39,568 nt of DNA. It comes from Dehalococcoidia bacterium. GTDB lineage: Bacteria; Chloroflexota; Dehalococcoidia; Dehalococcoidales; UBA1222. The number at the start of each line of letters is the position of its first letter. Position 1 is the first letter of the stretch. The notes beneath the pieces were generated by a model. That model saw only the letters and a program-made list of their open reading frames with translations. It had not been told where the DNA came from and searched no databases. Where the stretch lies: positions 1 through 39,568 of the forward strand of contig QZJY01000014.1 in the NCBI GenBank assembly GCA_003597995.1. The letters are read 5' to 3'. This document shows, piece after piece, positions 7,881-14,991 of this stretch. The translations under genes and the position numbers were made by a program.

Positions 7881-8303
7881 ATGATTCCGCAAGAAGCTCC
7901 TCAAACAGCAGCACTGGACTACCGCGTAAGAAGCGGGGCGGACCAGTTCTACTGGATCGCCGGCCTCGGCGTGGCCAACTCTATCCTGTATGCCATCAAC
8001 GCCGTTCTATTTTTCCCTATGGGTCTGGCGGTGACGCAACTGCTGACTGCCATAAGCAGGAGTCAGACGCTCGAGATGCGCGCGGTCAGCGGCCTGGCGG
8101 TGCTGGTATTCCTGGGGATATTCTTACTATCGGGCTACTACGCCAGAAAAGGCGAGCTGTGGGCTTTCATCCTGGGCGGGGCGGTCTATCTCTTCGATGC
8201 GGTGCTGCTGATAATCCTGGGTGACTGGTTTGCGGCGGCCATCCACGGCTTTTTCCTGTATTACATCATCCGCGGGATTATCTTTCTCAAGAAGTCGGAA
8301 TAG
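7881..8303 (+). CDS. Four-helix membrane protein, unknown
   Basis: From the ATG at 7881 the product is 140 residues. A soluble N-terminus (MIPQEAPQTAALDYRVRSGADQ) is followed by hydrophobic stretches near residues 25-47, 70-87, 95-112 and 113-132, predicting four membrane helices, and a charged end (FLKKSE). An upstream TTG at 7818 would add 21 residues, but they overlap the promoter, so the ATG is preferred. The transcript is probably leaderless. The family is not recognised; similar small four-helix proteins are common and mostly uncharacterised. The gene precedes tRNA-Thr on the same strand. Confidence 0.65.
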   Translation: MIPQEAPQTAALDYRVRSGADQFYWIAGLGVANSILYAINAVLFFPMGLAVTQLLTAISRSQTLEMRAVSGLAVLVFLGIFLLSGYYARKGELWAFILGGAVYLFDAVLLIILGDWFAAAIHGFFLYYIIRGIIFLKKSE

Positions 8304-8354
8304 ACTTATCGCGGGAATTCTCTCGCGGAGCTTTTATTAAAAAGCCCCTTTTGC

Positions 8355-8360
8355 TATACT
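8355..8360 (+). promoter_or_regulatory. Probable -10 box of tRNA-Thr
   Basis: TATACT lies 10 bases before the tRNA 5' end. The best -35 candidate, TTTATT at 8333-8338 with a 16-base spacer, is poor. Confidence 0.4.
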
Positions 8361-8370
8361 TTCACTTGAC

Positions 8371-8446
8371 GCCAGCGTAGCTCAGTTGGTAGAGCAGCTG
8401 TTTCGTAAACAGCAGGTCTCGAGTTCGAGTCTCGACGCTGGCTCCA
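8371..8446 (+). tRNA. tRNA-Thr (anticodon CGU)
   Basis: A full cloverleaf can be drawn. The acceptor stem is GCCAGCG / CGCTGGC, the D arm contains AGCTCAGTTGGTAGAGC, and the anticodon stem is GCTGT / ACAGC with loop TTCGTAA, giving anticodon CGT. The T arm contains GTTCGAGTC. The discriminator base is T at 8443, and CCA is encoded at 8444-8446. It reads ACG codons. Confidence 0.97.
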
Positions 8447-8451
8447 ACTGC

Positions 8452-8898
8452 CTAAACCCGTTTAACATTGCGTTTTTCCTCAGCGAGCAAGTTAGCAATC
8501 CCTATCTCAATAACTTCGTGAAATAGCTCAATACGCTTTGCCAATTTAGCCCTGCTACTTGTCTTATGTCTTTCATTTAAACCACGCCTTTTAACCAATT
8601 CTTGGAATTTTTCAATGTCTTCAGGTAGCAGGACTGGATTGTGCAATAAAACCTCGTGGCATTCGTAACAAAAAACCTCTGATTTTCCTTCAATCTGCCA
8701 AGGGTCTTTCTTAAATATACCTTCTCTCTGTTCACCTGGATTATTCTTTGAACGACCATAGAAACGCTCAGCGATGTAGTGATGTTTTGTAGCATGTGAA
8801 CGACCTTTAAGCGTGGGTTGGGCGTATACGTTAGGGAGATGGTTGACTAAGCACCCACAGATAGCGCATCTATCATCCATAACAATTAACCTCTTCAC
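8452..8898 (-). CDS. Possible HNH-type zinc-binding nuclease
   Basis: This 148-residue product from AT-rich DNA contains CAICG (about residues 11-15), a histidine pair (KHHYIAERFYGR) and then CYECHEVLLHN (about 78-88). The order CxxC, HH, CxxCH...N is what many HNH endonucleases show, with zinc cysteines around a His-metal core. The remainder is helical and charged (KRRGLNERHKTSSRAKLAKR). The gene ends five bases from the tRNA-Thr 3' end on the opposite strand. Its base composition differs from the neighbouring housekeeping genes, suggesting transfer. The alternative is a non-catalytic zinc-finger protein. Confidence 0.55.
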   Translation of the reverse strand: MKRLIVMDDRCAICGCLVNHLPNVYAQPTLKGRSHATKHHYIAERFYGRSKNNPGEQREGIFKKDPWQIEGKSEVFCYECHEVLLHNPVLLPEDIEKFQELVKRRGLNERHKTSSRAKLAKRIELFHEVIEIGIANLLAEEKRNVKRV

Positions 8899-8925
8899 GC
8901 AATTAGCTTAACTCATGCTTATGTT

Positions 8926-9345
8926 TTATTTTAGGATAATCGCAAGCAGTCCTGTTGCTGCGCCTATTATTCCAGTTATTACCGCACCAACAGAAACCCA
9001 ATCTAAAATAATCTTGCGCCTTGCAGCCTCTTCCTCTCTAATAGTTGAGCGAACTTTAGCTATTCCAGCTTCTGTCAAGTAAGACCTGCTATTTACTTTT
9101 TCCCACATCCCACCCTCCCCGCTATCAGGCATAGGCAGTAATAAACTTCTTGCCTTTCTTATGAGCTGTTCTGTTACGAAGAACATGATTTCAGTTTCTA
9201 GTTCGTAACGTTTTTCTGCGAATTCATGAATAAGCTTTTCCTTTTCATCTTTTGATGTATTCTTGCTTTCCGCTTTTCCAATTGCAATTTTATAATCTCT
9301 TGAATTACTTTCAATTTGACGATTTAGCCTTCGCAGTTCAAACAT
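8926..9345 (-). CDS. Unknown protein with coiled coil and C-terminal membrane anchor
   Basis: The 139 residues begin with a charged helical region rich in Lys and Glu (about 1-60, probable coiled coil). A middle part follows, then REEEAARRK and one hydrophobic helix at the end (VGAVITGIIGAATGLLAIIL). The layout suggests a tail-anchored membrane protein with a cytoplasmic coiled coil. It lies 27 bases upstream of the HNH-like gene on the same strand and shares its AT-rich composition, so the pair is likely one acquired unit. No family motif is recognised. Confidence 0.55.
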   Translation of the reverse strand: MFELRRLNRQIESNSRDYKIAIGKAESKNTSKDEKEKLIHEFAEKRYELETEIMFFVTEQLIRKARSLLLPMPDSGEGGMWEKVNSRSYLTEAGIAKVRSTIREEEAARRKIILDWVSVGAVITGIIGAATGLLAIILK

Positions 9346-9670
9346 TTATCTACTCCTTTTAGAGCTTTATCTAATTTTAAGCGTCTCGTGCTCGCAAGTA
9401 AATACGCTTTTTTCTGAGAGCTAACGATTTAGGTGCAAAATATAAAATTGCGCACTTTAGGCTTGAAGAGGGCTGACCGATTTGGAACCCCAAATTGTAT
9501 GAAAACGTGGCGTCCAGAGGAGTGCAGACCCCTCTGGACATCTAAGGCGGACCCTGCAAGGAGAAGGGGTAAGGTGATGAGGTTACTATCACCTCGCCTT
9601 GGTCTGAAGGCTCTATGATATAATCAAAGCGAAAACTCTTTAGCATTTCCCATCGATAGGAGATAAAAAT
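9346..9670. other. Gene-free stretch with inverted repeats
   Basis: Two hairpins are visible: GTCCAGAGG...CCTCTGGAC (9511-9540) and AAGGTGAT...ATCACCTCGCCTT (about 9571-9600). The segment CCTGCAAGGAGAAGGGGTAAG near 9553-9573 resembles repeats at 15591-15614 and 3412-3431. The ribosome-binding site AGGAG for the next gene is near 9657-9661. No copy of the tRNA-Thr 3' end, as an attachment-site duplicate, was found. Confidence 0.5.
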
Positions 9671-10444
9671 ATGAGCCGCTTTGCCGATAAACTCAAAACC
9701 GCCCTCCAGGTAGCCCCGCCCTCCATGGGCTTTTTCCGTAGCGCTCAAGCTTGCGCCAAGCCCAAAATGCTGCTGGTGGCATGGGCGAGTCTGGAAGACC
9801 TGGAGAAATCCACGGCGATGCTCGAAGGTGCCGACGCCGCCGTCCTGCTATCCGCTAAAATTCCTCCCGCCAGGACGCTCAAAGCTCTGGTCAAGTCGCT
9901 GGGCGAAATGCCGTGGGGACTGTGGGCGGAGGATGCACAGAACCTCAAAGCCCTCGACAGCGCGGGCGTGGACTTCGCCGTCTTCGCGCCGGAAAAGATG
10001 CCGCTGGCTGCCGCCGGGGAAGAAAAACCGGGCCGCGTCGTGGGCATCCCATTCGACCTGGAAGACAGCCTGGCGCGCGCCGTGAGCGAGCTTCCGGTCG
10101 ATGCCGTGATAATCAACTCACCCGGCACTGCCCCGCTCACCTTTCAGGACCTGATGCGTTTCCGCCGCCTGGGTGACTGGATAAGTAAACCCCTGCTGGC
10201 GGTCGTTCCCGCCCCCCTCACCGAAGGCGAAATCAAGGCACTGTGGGACGCGGGCATCGATGCGCTGGTCGTCTCGCTCACAGCCGAAAATCAGGCAGGG
10301 TTTAAGGCACTGCGCGCGACGCTCGACGGGCTCACTCTTACGGCCAAGCGCAAGTGGATGAAGGCGCGAGCCATCGTGCCCGTCATAAAACAGGAAGAAG
10401 CCGCCCATGAGCACGAGCCGGATGAGGGCGGCGACGACGAGTAG
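9671..10444 (+). CDS. Unknown soluble protein, possibly TIM-barrel-like
   Basis: The product is 257 residues with regular alternation of short hydrophobic strands and helices (MLLVAWAS, AAVLLSA, WGLWAED, VDFAVFAP, AVIINSP, LLAVVP, IDALVVSL). This is the rhythm of an alpha/beta barrel. An acidic tail ends EPDEGGDDE. No catalytic signature is recognised. The ATG at 9671 follows AGGAG with good spacing. The next gene starts 21 bases after the stop, so the two may be one unit. Base composition matches the core genome, suggesting a lineage-specific conserved protein rather than cargo. Confidence 0.7.
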   Translation: MSRFADKLKTALQVAPPSMGFFRSAQACAKPKMLLVAWASLEDLEKSTAMLEGADAAVLLSAKIPPARTLKALVKSLGEMPWGLWAEDAQNLKALDSAGVDFAVFAPEKMPLAAAGEEKPGRVVGIPFDLEDSLARAVSELPVDAVIINSPGTAPLTFQDLMRFRRLGDWISKPLLAVVPAPLTEGEIKALWDAGIDALVVSLTAENQAGFKALRATLDGLTLTAKRKWMKARAIVPVIKQEEAAHEHEPDEGGDDE

Positions 10445-10465
10445 AGTCTCCGCTCTCTAAATACT

Positions 10466-10903
10466 ATGGGCATACAGATAGACGCTGACGTCCCCAACTG
10501 TTCCGAATGCGGCGCGCTCTCCCACGACAGGCTGACCTGCCAGGAGCGGCTGCATGGCATCCTGGCACTGGAGCAGAGAGACACTGAACTTCAAGCCCTG
10601 CACTTTCTGACTGTTGCAGCCTACAACATACAGCACCCGGCCCAGTTTACGGATGATGCTCTCACCGGACTACGGGAGTCTTTTATCGAATATCTGAGTG
10701 GTAAAATCACCACGGAGGAGATAAGACATCGGACGAATCTGGTGTTTAACGGCCCGAAGAGAGTGACGAAACCCGCCCTCGAACGTACTCCCATCCTGCG
10801 CTGCTGGGAGATGACCACCGCCGATGTCTTTTTGCCCTTCCAGCCACAGGGCACGGCTGAGCGCGTCAAGAAATGGGCGGAGAGCATTAAAAACGAACTT
10901 TAG
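10466..10903 (+). CDS. DUF5946-like protein
   Basis: This 145-residue protein has an N-terminal CSECGALSHDRLTC cysteine cluster, then LTVAAYNIQHPAQFTDDAL. The C-rich start followed by a helix containing YxxQHP fits the DUF5946 family of unknown function. A second half carries KITTEEIRHR and a WxMTTADV segment. It probably binds a metal through the N-terminal cysteines. It follows the unknown gene ending at 10444 by 21 bases on the same strand, with no clear ribosome-binding site of its own, suggesting coupled expression. Confidence 0.65.
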   Translation: MGIQIDADVPNCSECGALSHDRLTCQERLHGILALEQRDTELQALHFLTVAAYNIQHPAQFTDDALTGLRESFIEYLSGKITTEEIRHRTNLVFNGPKRVTKPALERTPILRCWEMTTADVFLPFQPQGTAERVKKWAESIKNEL

Positions 10904-10983
10904 TTCCTCCCCTCCTGTCATTGTCGGACTTGATCCGACAATCCAGAGTTCCCCCAGTGCCTGGGAGGTAAGCCATCCCCTGT

Positions 10984-11101
10984 CCAGTCTCTCCCTTTGG
11001 AAAAGGGAGATTAAGAGGGATTCTTGTTGATTGACCACGAACGATTGCACGCAAAATACCCCTCACTCTTATCTCTCCCCCAAGGGGCGAGAGGATCTTT
11101 A
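10984..11101 (+). repeat. Composite repeat unit, copy A of the local duplication
   Basis: CTCTCCCTTTGG-AAAAGGGAGA hairpin, TTAAGAGGGATTCTTG, ACGATTGCA, then CCCCTCACTCTTATC and a CTCTCCCCCAAGGGGCGAGAG hairpin. The 118-bp unit matches copy B at 11159-11276. Confidence 0.85.
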
Positions 11102-11158
11102 CTGTCTCCTCTCTCTTGAGGGGAGAGGATTAAGGTGAGGGTGGCCGTAATCCCCTAT

Positions 11159-11276
11159 CCAGTCTCTCTCCTTGAAAAGGAGAGATTAAGAGAGATTCTT
11201 ATTGACTTCCCACAATCGATTGCATGCAAGCTACCCCTCACTCTTATCTCTCCCCCAAGGGGCGAGAGGATCTTTA
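11159..11276 (+). repeat. Composite repeat unit, copy B of the local duplication
   Basis: Same order of modules as copy A with substitutions in the first half. In the first hairpin both arms have changed together (CTCTCCTT / AAGGAGAG), keeping it paired. The last 45 bases are identical to copy A. Confidence 0.85.
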
Positions 11277-11304
11277 GGCAGGGAGATGAGGTTCGCATTT
11301 CCAA

Positions 11305-11336
11305 CAAAAAAGCCCCTCGTTAGAGGGGCTTTTTTA
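11305..11336. terminator. Bidirectional intrinsic terminator
   Basis: The stem AGCCCCTC (11311-11318), loop GTTA and stem GAGGGGCT (11323-11330) are flanked by A6 and T6 runs. It lies just after the guaB3 stop on the minus strand and can also stop plus-strand reads coming from the repeat block. Confidence 0.9.
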
Positions 11337-11355
11337 ATATATCCGATTGTCTGGC

Positions 11356-12501
11356 CTAGCAGGTTGGCTTGGTCATCTGCCAGTATTTTCCCTCGGTGAC
11401 GATGGCCGGGGCGATGACTATCTCGGCCTTGTGGAACTCGGCCACGTTGGCCGCCCCGCAGACGCCCATCGAAGTCCGCAGCGCTCCTACCAGGTTCTGG
11501 CTGCCGTGGGTGAGCGAGGTGGGGCCGAACAGTATCTGCTCCAGCGTGCCGTTGGTGCCAACCTTGATGCGCGTGCCGCGCGGCAGCGAGGCGTGGGGGT
11601 TGGCCATGCCCCAGTGGTAGCCCAGCCCGGGCGAGCCCTCGGCCTGGGCGAATATCGAGCCTATCATGACGGCATCGGCCCCGGCTGCCATGGCCTTGCA
11701 CACGTCGCCGCCCTTGCGGAAACCTCCGTCGGTGATAATGGGAACATATCTCTTGGATTCTTTGAAGTAGTCGTCGCGCGCCTGTGCGCAGTCCATGGTG
11801 GCGGTAATCTGCGGCACTCCTATGCCCAGCACCTCGCGTGACGTACAGGCAGCCCCGGGCCCGACTCCCACCAGTATGGCGGCGATGCCGGTGCGCATGA
11901 GTCCGATGCAGGCGCTGTAACTTACGCAGTTGCCCACCACCACGGGGATGGGCACGCTCTTGCACAGCTCTTCGAAAACCAGCCCGTGGGTGCTCTTGGA
12001 AATATGCTTGGCGCTGGTGACGGTGGAGGCCACCACCAGTATATCGGCGCCGGCGTCCACGATGGTCTTGACGTAGCGCTTGGTATTGGCCGGGGTGATA
12101 GCCACGGCGCACACCGCGCCGCCCTGTTTGATGGCCTTTATGCGGACGGTGATAAGCTCCTCGCGGATGGGCTGGGCGTAGGTCTTCTGCATGAGGGCGG
12201 TGACTTCTGTCTCTGAGGCTTTAGCGATTTGGGATAGTATTTCCGAAGGGTTGTCATAACGCGTCTGGACGCCTTCCAGGTTGAGGACGGCTAGTCCTCC
12301 CAGCTTGCCCATGTGCACGGCGAAGGCCGGGTCGGTGACGCCGTCCATGGCGGAGGCGATTATAGGTATCTCGAACTTATGCTTGCCGATCTTGTAGCTG
12401 ATGTCGGTCTGGTCCGGGTTGATGGTCACATCTCCGGGGACGATAGCGACCTCATCGAAGCCGTAAGCGTGGCGCAGTTCGCGGAATTTGGGTTTTGCCA
12501 T
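11356..12501 (-). CDS. GuaB3-type IMP dehydrogenase family protein
   Basis: The product is 381 residues of a (beta/alpha)8 barrel with IMPDH/GMP reductase signatures: PIIASAMDGVTD, ADILVVAST, and the catalytic loop GVGPGAACTSR with C219. DGGFRKGGDVCKAMAAGADAVMIGS (phosphate-binding) follows. The two CBS domains of ordinary GuaB are absent, and length and motifs match the GuaB3 group known from Actinobacteria and Cyanobacteria. The expected reaction is IMP + NAD to XMP + NADH, in guanine nucleotide synthesis. The start is supported by GGGAGGA eight bases before the ATG. The gene stands alone and ends at the terminator at 11305-11336. A GMP-reductase-like role cannot be excluded. Confidence 0.88.
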   Translation of the reverse strand: MAKPKFRELRHAYGFDEVAIVPGDVTINPDQTDISYKIGKHKFEIPIIASAMDGVTDPAFAVHMGKLGGLAVLNLEGVQTRYDNPSEILSQIAKASETEVTALMQKTYAQPIREELITVRIKAIKQGGAVCAVAITPANTKRYVKTIVDAGADILVVASTVTSAKHISKSTHGLVFEELCKSVPIPVVVGNCVSYSACIGLMRTGIAAILVGVGPGAACTSREVLGIGVPQITATMDCAQARDDYFKESKRYVPIITDGGFRKGGDVCKAMAAGADAVMIGSIFAQAEGSPGLGYHWGMANPHASLPRGTRIKVGTNGTLEQILFGPTSLTHGSQNLVGALRTSMGVCGAANVAEFHKAEIVIAPAIVTEGKYWQMTKPTC

Positions 12502-12790
12502 AGAGGATGTCCTCCCTTAAAGAAAAAGCATATCAAAAGGGCAGGCTTCCGTCAAGGAAAAGGCATCGTATTCGAGGGTGGGGGCGAGGGTTTCAGATAG
12601 CCAAGAGGCGTAGGCCGCTTGCACCTTTGCAATACTACAATATCACCTTTGTTTAGGGAGCACTAGACTTAGCTTTGTTCCTCTATTCTTTGCCGGCGCC
12701 TTAAAGGATGATAGTAGTACTGGCATATTTGGTGGCTAAAAAAGGAGAACAGGTCGTTCTGGTTAAAGTTTAGATGGTATGCTTTTACGA

Positions 12791-13114
12791 TTAAAACGAA
12801 AATGGCGGTGGATTCACGCGTTCAACTTTGTAGTTACTCTTACTTTGCTTGGTCTTCTTCTGTAAGGGTGATAGTTTGGCTTTTCCAGTTTTAACCTCTA
12901 TATGAGTAGTGCGTGTGACTCTGCCAGTAATTAGGTTTCTTTCCCGAACAGTAAAGTCCTTGCCTTTAGGCGCTCTTTCTACTTCTTCAACTCGTAACGT
13001 ATGGCGTAATTTTACTATGTCCTCGCCAGCTTTACCTTTTTTACGGTTTCTACTGAGAGTGTCAACCTTGTTTTGACGCTTAGATTTTGGTTTGTCCCCC
13101 CATAAGTCTGCCAT
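12791..13114 (-). CDS. Putative PD-(D/E)XK nuclease-like small protein
   Basis: This 107-residue basic protein has a Lys/Arg-rich N-terminus, then GKAGEDIVKLRH (about 27-38), KGKDFTV (about 50-56), RTTHIEVKTGKAKLSPLQKKT (about 69-88). The order GExx, xDFxV, hhxEVKTG, LSxxQ is the arrangement of the PD-(D/E)XK nuclease core, with E30, D53, E73 and K75 as candidate metal and catalytic residues and Q83 typical of the following helix. It is shorter than most such enzymes. It starts three bases after the stop of the gene at 13118-13300, so the pair forms one unit. The DNA is AT-rich compared with its neighbours. Catalytic activity is inferred only from motifs. Confidence 0.6.
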   Translation of the reverse strand: MADLWGDKPKSKRQNKVDTLSRNRKKGKAGEDIVKLRHTLRVEEVERAPKGKDFTVRERNLITGRVTRTTHIEVKTGKAKLSPLQKKTKQSKSNYKVERVNPPPFSF

Positions 13115-13117
13115 TAT

Positions 13118-13300
13118 TTAGAACACCCCTTTTTTCCCCTTCACCCATGTGCTCTGAAATTCCTTTTCCTCTTTAGCAGCTTTTTTTTCGGCATCAGACT
13201 TTGTTGGGGTTACCCTTAAGCCTACCTTGCCTGATTTGTAGTGGACTGTTCCTATGGTAGCAGTACCTTTCTTTTTCTCACCTATTCTTATTTTTGCCAT
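13118..13300 (-). CDS. 60-residue basic protein, unknown
   Basis: The protein is lysine- and glycine-rich. The first half reads like a beta-hairpin (MAKIRIGEKKKGTATIGTVH, then KSGKVGLRVTP), followed by a charged helix (SDAEKKAAKEEKEFQ) and a short tail (WVKGKKGVF). The ATG at 13300 has GAGGAG nine bases upstream, and a TATAAT box lies about 35 bases further up on the minus strand. It is the first gene of a two-gene unit with the nuclease-like protein. The basic charge suggests nucleic acid binding, or it could be a partner or inhibitor of the nuclease; the sequence alone does not decide. Confidence 0.55.
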   Translation of the reverse strand: MAKIRIGEKKKGTATIGTVHYKSGKVGLRVTPTKSDAEKKAAKEEKEFQSTWVKGKKGVF

Positions 13301-13570
13301 TTGGATACTCTCCTCAATGAAATCTATTTGTTAATTATACCATACGCGGTCAACAAAAAAACGGGTGTAGGGGCGGGTCTCAGACCTACCCTTTTATTAT
13401 GTGGGTAATCCGCTCTCCCTTTAAAAAAGGGAGACTGTCCTGACATGGCGGGACTGAGAGGGATTTTCTCCAGCACCCCGCGTATGTAGGGCACAGCATG
13501 CTGTGCCCACCAGGAGGACCATAGAGTAGGGGCGATTGGCCAATCGCCCTGTGCCGTCTATCCCCGCCCC

Positions 13571-13634
13571 GTCTCTCCCCTTGGAAAGGGGAGACGAAGA
13601 GGGATTCTTTGGATAACCTGCCAGCGATTGCATT
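13571..13634 (+). repeat. Main palindromic repeat, full copy
   Basis: GTCTCTCCCCTTGG-AAAGGGGAGAC, then GAAGAGGGATTCTTT and, after about 17 bases, CGATTGCA. It matches the copies at 2461, 10984, 11159 and 17411 in all three blocks. Confidence 0.8.
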
Positions 13635-14111
13635 CTCGATGCCTAATTAGAACATGACAAATCCCCGTATCTTTTCCGCCCCTCCCGTGCTAATATCAGC
13701 ATGGAGCAGTCCTTTAACAACCAGCTATTCCACTCTCCCTTTCGCAAAAGGGAGACCTGCCGTGAGGTCACTCACGGCGGAGAGGGATTTTCCCCTCAAG
13801 TGTTCTCCTATCCATCTTGCAACCCTTTAACAAATAACTAGGGGCGTTTATTTGGTCCTCATTTGTTCCGCTCCGTGCGTAAGAATATGGGAACCAATGC
13901 CCCGGACGCCGCTTTTGACCCGGAATTTCATGCGTGGGCTCGAAAACGAATCTTCCAGATCGAATGCCCCCATGCGTGTTGCCTTAAAAACGATTCAAAG
14001 CTAAATGAGAAACCAATCGTCGTTTCAACGGTTCGACTCCCACGCCTGCGTCATGCCTGAAGCGGAGTCAATCGTTTCCTTAAAATAGGCGCTTCCCCGA
14101 AACAAAAACGA

Positions 14112-14140
14112 ATGACATGCCTTCTGCCTTACGCTATAAT
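14112..14140 (+). promoter_or_regulatory. rsmI promoter
   Basis: ATGACA (14112-14117, five of six bases match TTGACA), a 17-base spacer and a perfect TATAAT (14135-14140). The ATG of rsmI is 11 bases after the -10 box, so the transcript would have a leader of only about five bases. Confidence 0.75.
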
Positions 14141-14151
14141 ATATTGACATA

Positions 14152-14967
14152 ATGCCTACGCTCTACGTTGTGGCCACGCCCATCGGCAACCTGGAAGACA
14201 TGACCTTCCGCGCCGTGCGCATCCTCAAAGAGGTCTCCCTGATAGCTTCGGAGGACACCCGCACCACCGCCCATCTCCTCTCGCGCTACGAGATAAAGAC
14301 CCCCCTCACCAGCTACTTCGAGCATAACAAGAAGGCTAAGCTGGATTACCTCCTCTCGAAGCTGGCCGAAGGCGATGTCGCTCTCGTCTCCGAGGCGGGC
14401 ATGCCGGCCATCTCCGACCCCGGCTACGAGCTGGTTGTCGCGGCGCAGCAGCGAGGTATCCTCGTCGTGCCTGTTCCGGGGGCTTCCGCCTTCATCTCGG
14501 CGCTGGCTGTCTCAGGGTTGCCCACCGACGCCTGCCATTACCTCGGCTTCCTGCCGCGCAAGGCGGGCGACCGCAAACGGCTGCTGGAGTCCGTGACGTC
14601 GGAACGCGTGACGCTGGTGGCCTACGAAGCCCCCCATCGCCTGAATGAGGCATTACATGATATACTGTCTGTGTTGGGCAACCGCCGTATCGCCGTCTGC
14701 CGCGAGCTGACCAAGCTGCACGAAGAGGTCTTTCGCGGCACGGTGCAAGAGGCGATTGACCATTTTATAGAGCCCCGTGGAGAACTGACGCTCATCATAG
14801 AGGGACGGACTGGGGAGCCCGAAAGCGCCGAACCGGAGAAGGTAATCGCGAGGCTCCGCGAGATTCGGGAGTCGGGCGCGTCGGCGAAAGAGGCGACCGA
14901 GCAGGTGTCGCGCGAAACTGGGGTTTCACGCCGCTCACTTTACCGCGAGTGGCTCAAGTTAAAATAG
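14152..14967 (+). CDS. rsmI: 16S rRNA 2'-O-ribose C1402 methyltransferase RsmI
   Basis: This SAM-dependent methyltransferase modifies C1402 in the decoding centre of the 30S subunit. The 271-residue length is typical. It begins with the diagnostic LYVVATPIGNLEDMT, then SEDTRTTAHLL, a YFEHN segment, VALVSEAGMPAISDPGYELV (SAM-binding), PVPGASAFISALAVSGL and LTLIIEGRTG. The last 40 residues form a helix-turn-helix-like tail (KEATEQVSRETGVSRRSLYREWLKL), also normal for RsmI. Transcription probably starts just before the ATG. The next gene begins 24 bases downstream, so rsmI heads a run with the zinc-ribbon protein. Confidence 0.96.
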   Translation: MPTLYVVATPIGNLEDMTFRAVRILKEVSLIASEDTRTTAHLLSRYEIKTPLTSYFEHNKKAKLDYLLSKLAEGDVALVSEAGMPAISDPGYELVVAAQQRGILVVPVPGASAFISALAVSGLPTDACHYLGFLPRKAGDRKRLLESVTSERVTLVAYEAPHRLNEALHDILSVLGNRRIAVCRELTKLHEEVFRGTVQEAIDHFIEPRGELTLIIEGRTGEPESAEPEKVIARLREIRESGASAKEATEQVSRETGVSRRSLYREWLKLK

Positions 14968-14991
14968 CAAATAGAATCAGGAGTTCAGGAT

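Larger units (their letters stand above)
10904..11304. repeat. Repeat block with a 175-bp-period local duplication
   Basis: A GTCATTGTCGGACTTGATCCGACAAT hairpin element lies at about 10918-10945. A main repeat (CTCTCCCTTTGG...) plus a reverse-tail module occupies 10984-11101, and a diverged duplicate occupies 11159-11276. The last 45 bases of each unit (11057-11101 and 11232-11276) are identical. Between the units, at about 11106-11140, is another hairpin module ending GGTGAGGGTGG. No genes are present; open frames here are translated repeats. Confidence 0.85.
13301..14151. repeat. 850-bp gene-free region with three palindromic repeat copies
   Basis: Copies of the main repeat lie at 13412-13471 (with an inserted segment between GGGAGAC and GAGAGGGATT), at 13571-13634 (full copy ending CGATTGCA), and at 13732-13793. 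The third carries an inserted palindrome GCCGTGAG-GTCA-CTCACGGC at the same internal site. The stretch 13800-14110 shows no repeat, RNA gene or credible frame. The rsmI promoter is at 14112-14140. Confidence 0.75.

Noticed and set aside
8430-9670. Attachment-site duplication of the tRNA-Thr 3' end
   Set aside because: I looked for a second copy of the T-arm/acceptor sequence up to 9670 and found none, and no integrase gene is present.
12705-12773. 22-codon hydrophobic plus-strand frame (MIVVLAYLVAKKG...) near 12709
   Set aside because: It resembles a small toxin-like peptide but has no properly spaced ribosome-binding site or other support.
13863-14060. 65-residue plus-strand frame in the long gene-free region
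   Set aside because: No ribosome-binding site, no family pattern, not conserved-looking; treated as chance.
13301-14151. CRISPR array
   Set aside because: The repeats here are few, unequal in spacing, palindromic and of the dispersed intergenic family; no regular repeat-spacer pattern and no cas genes.
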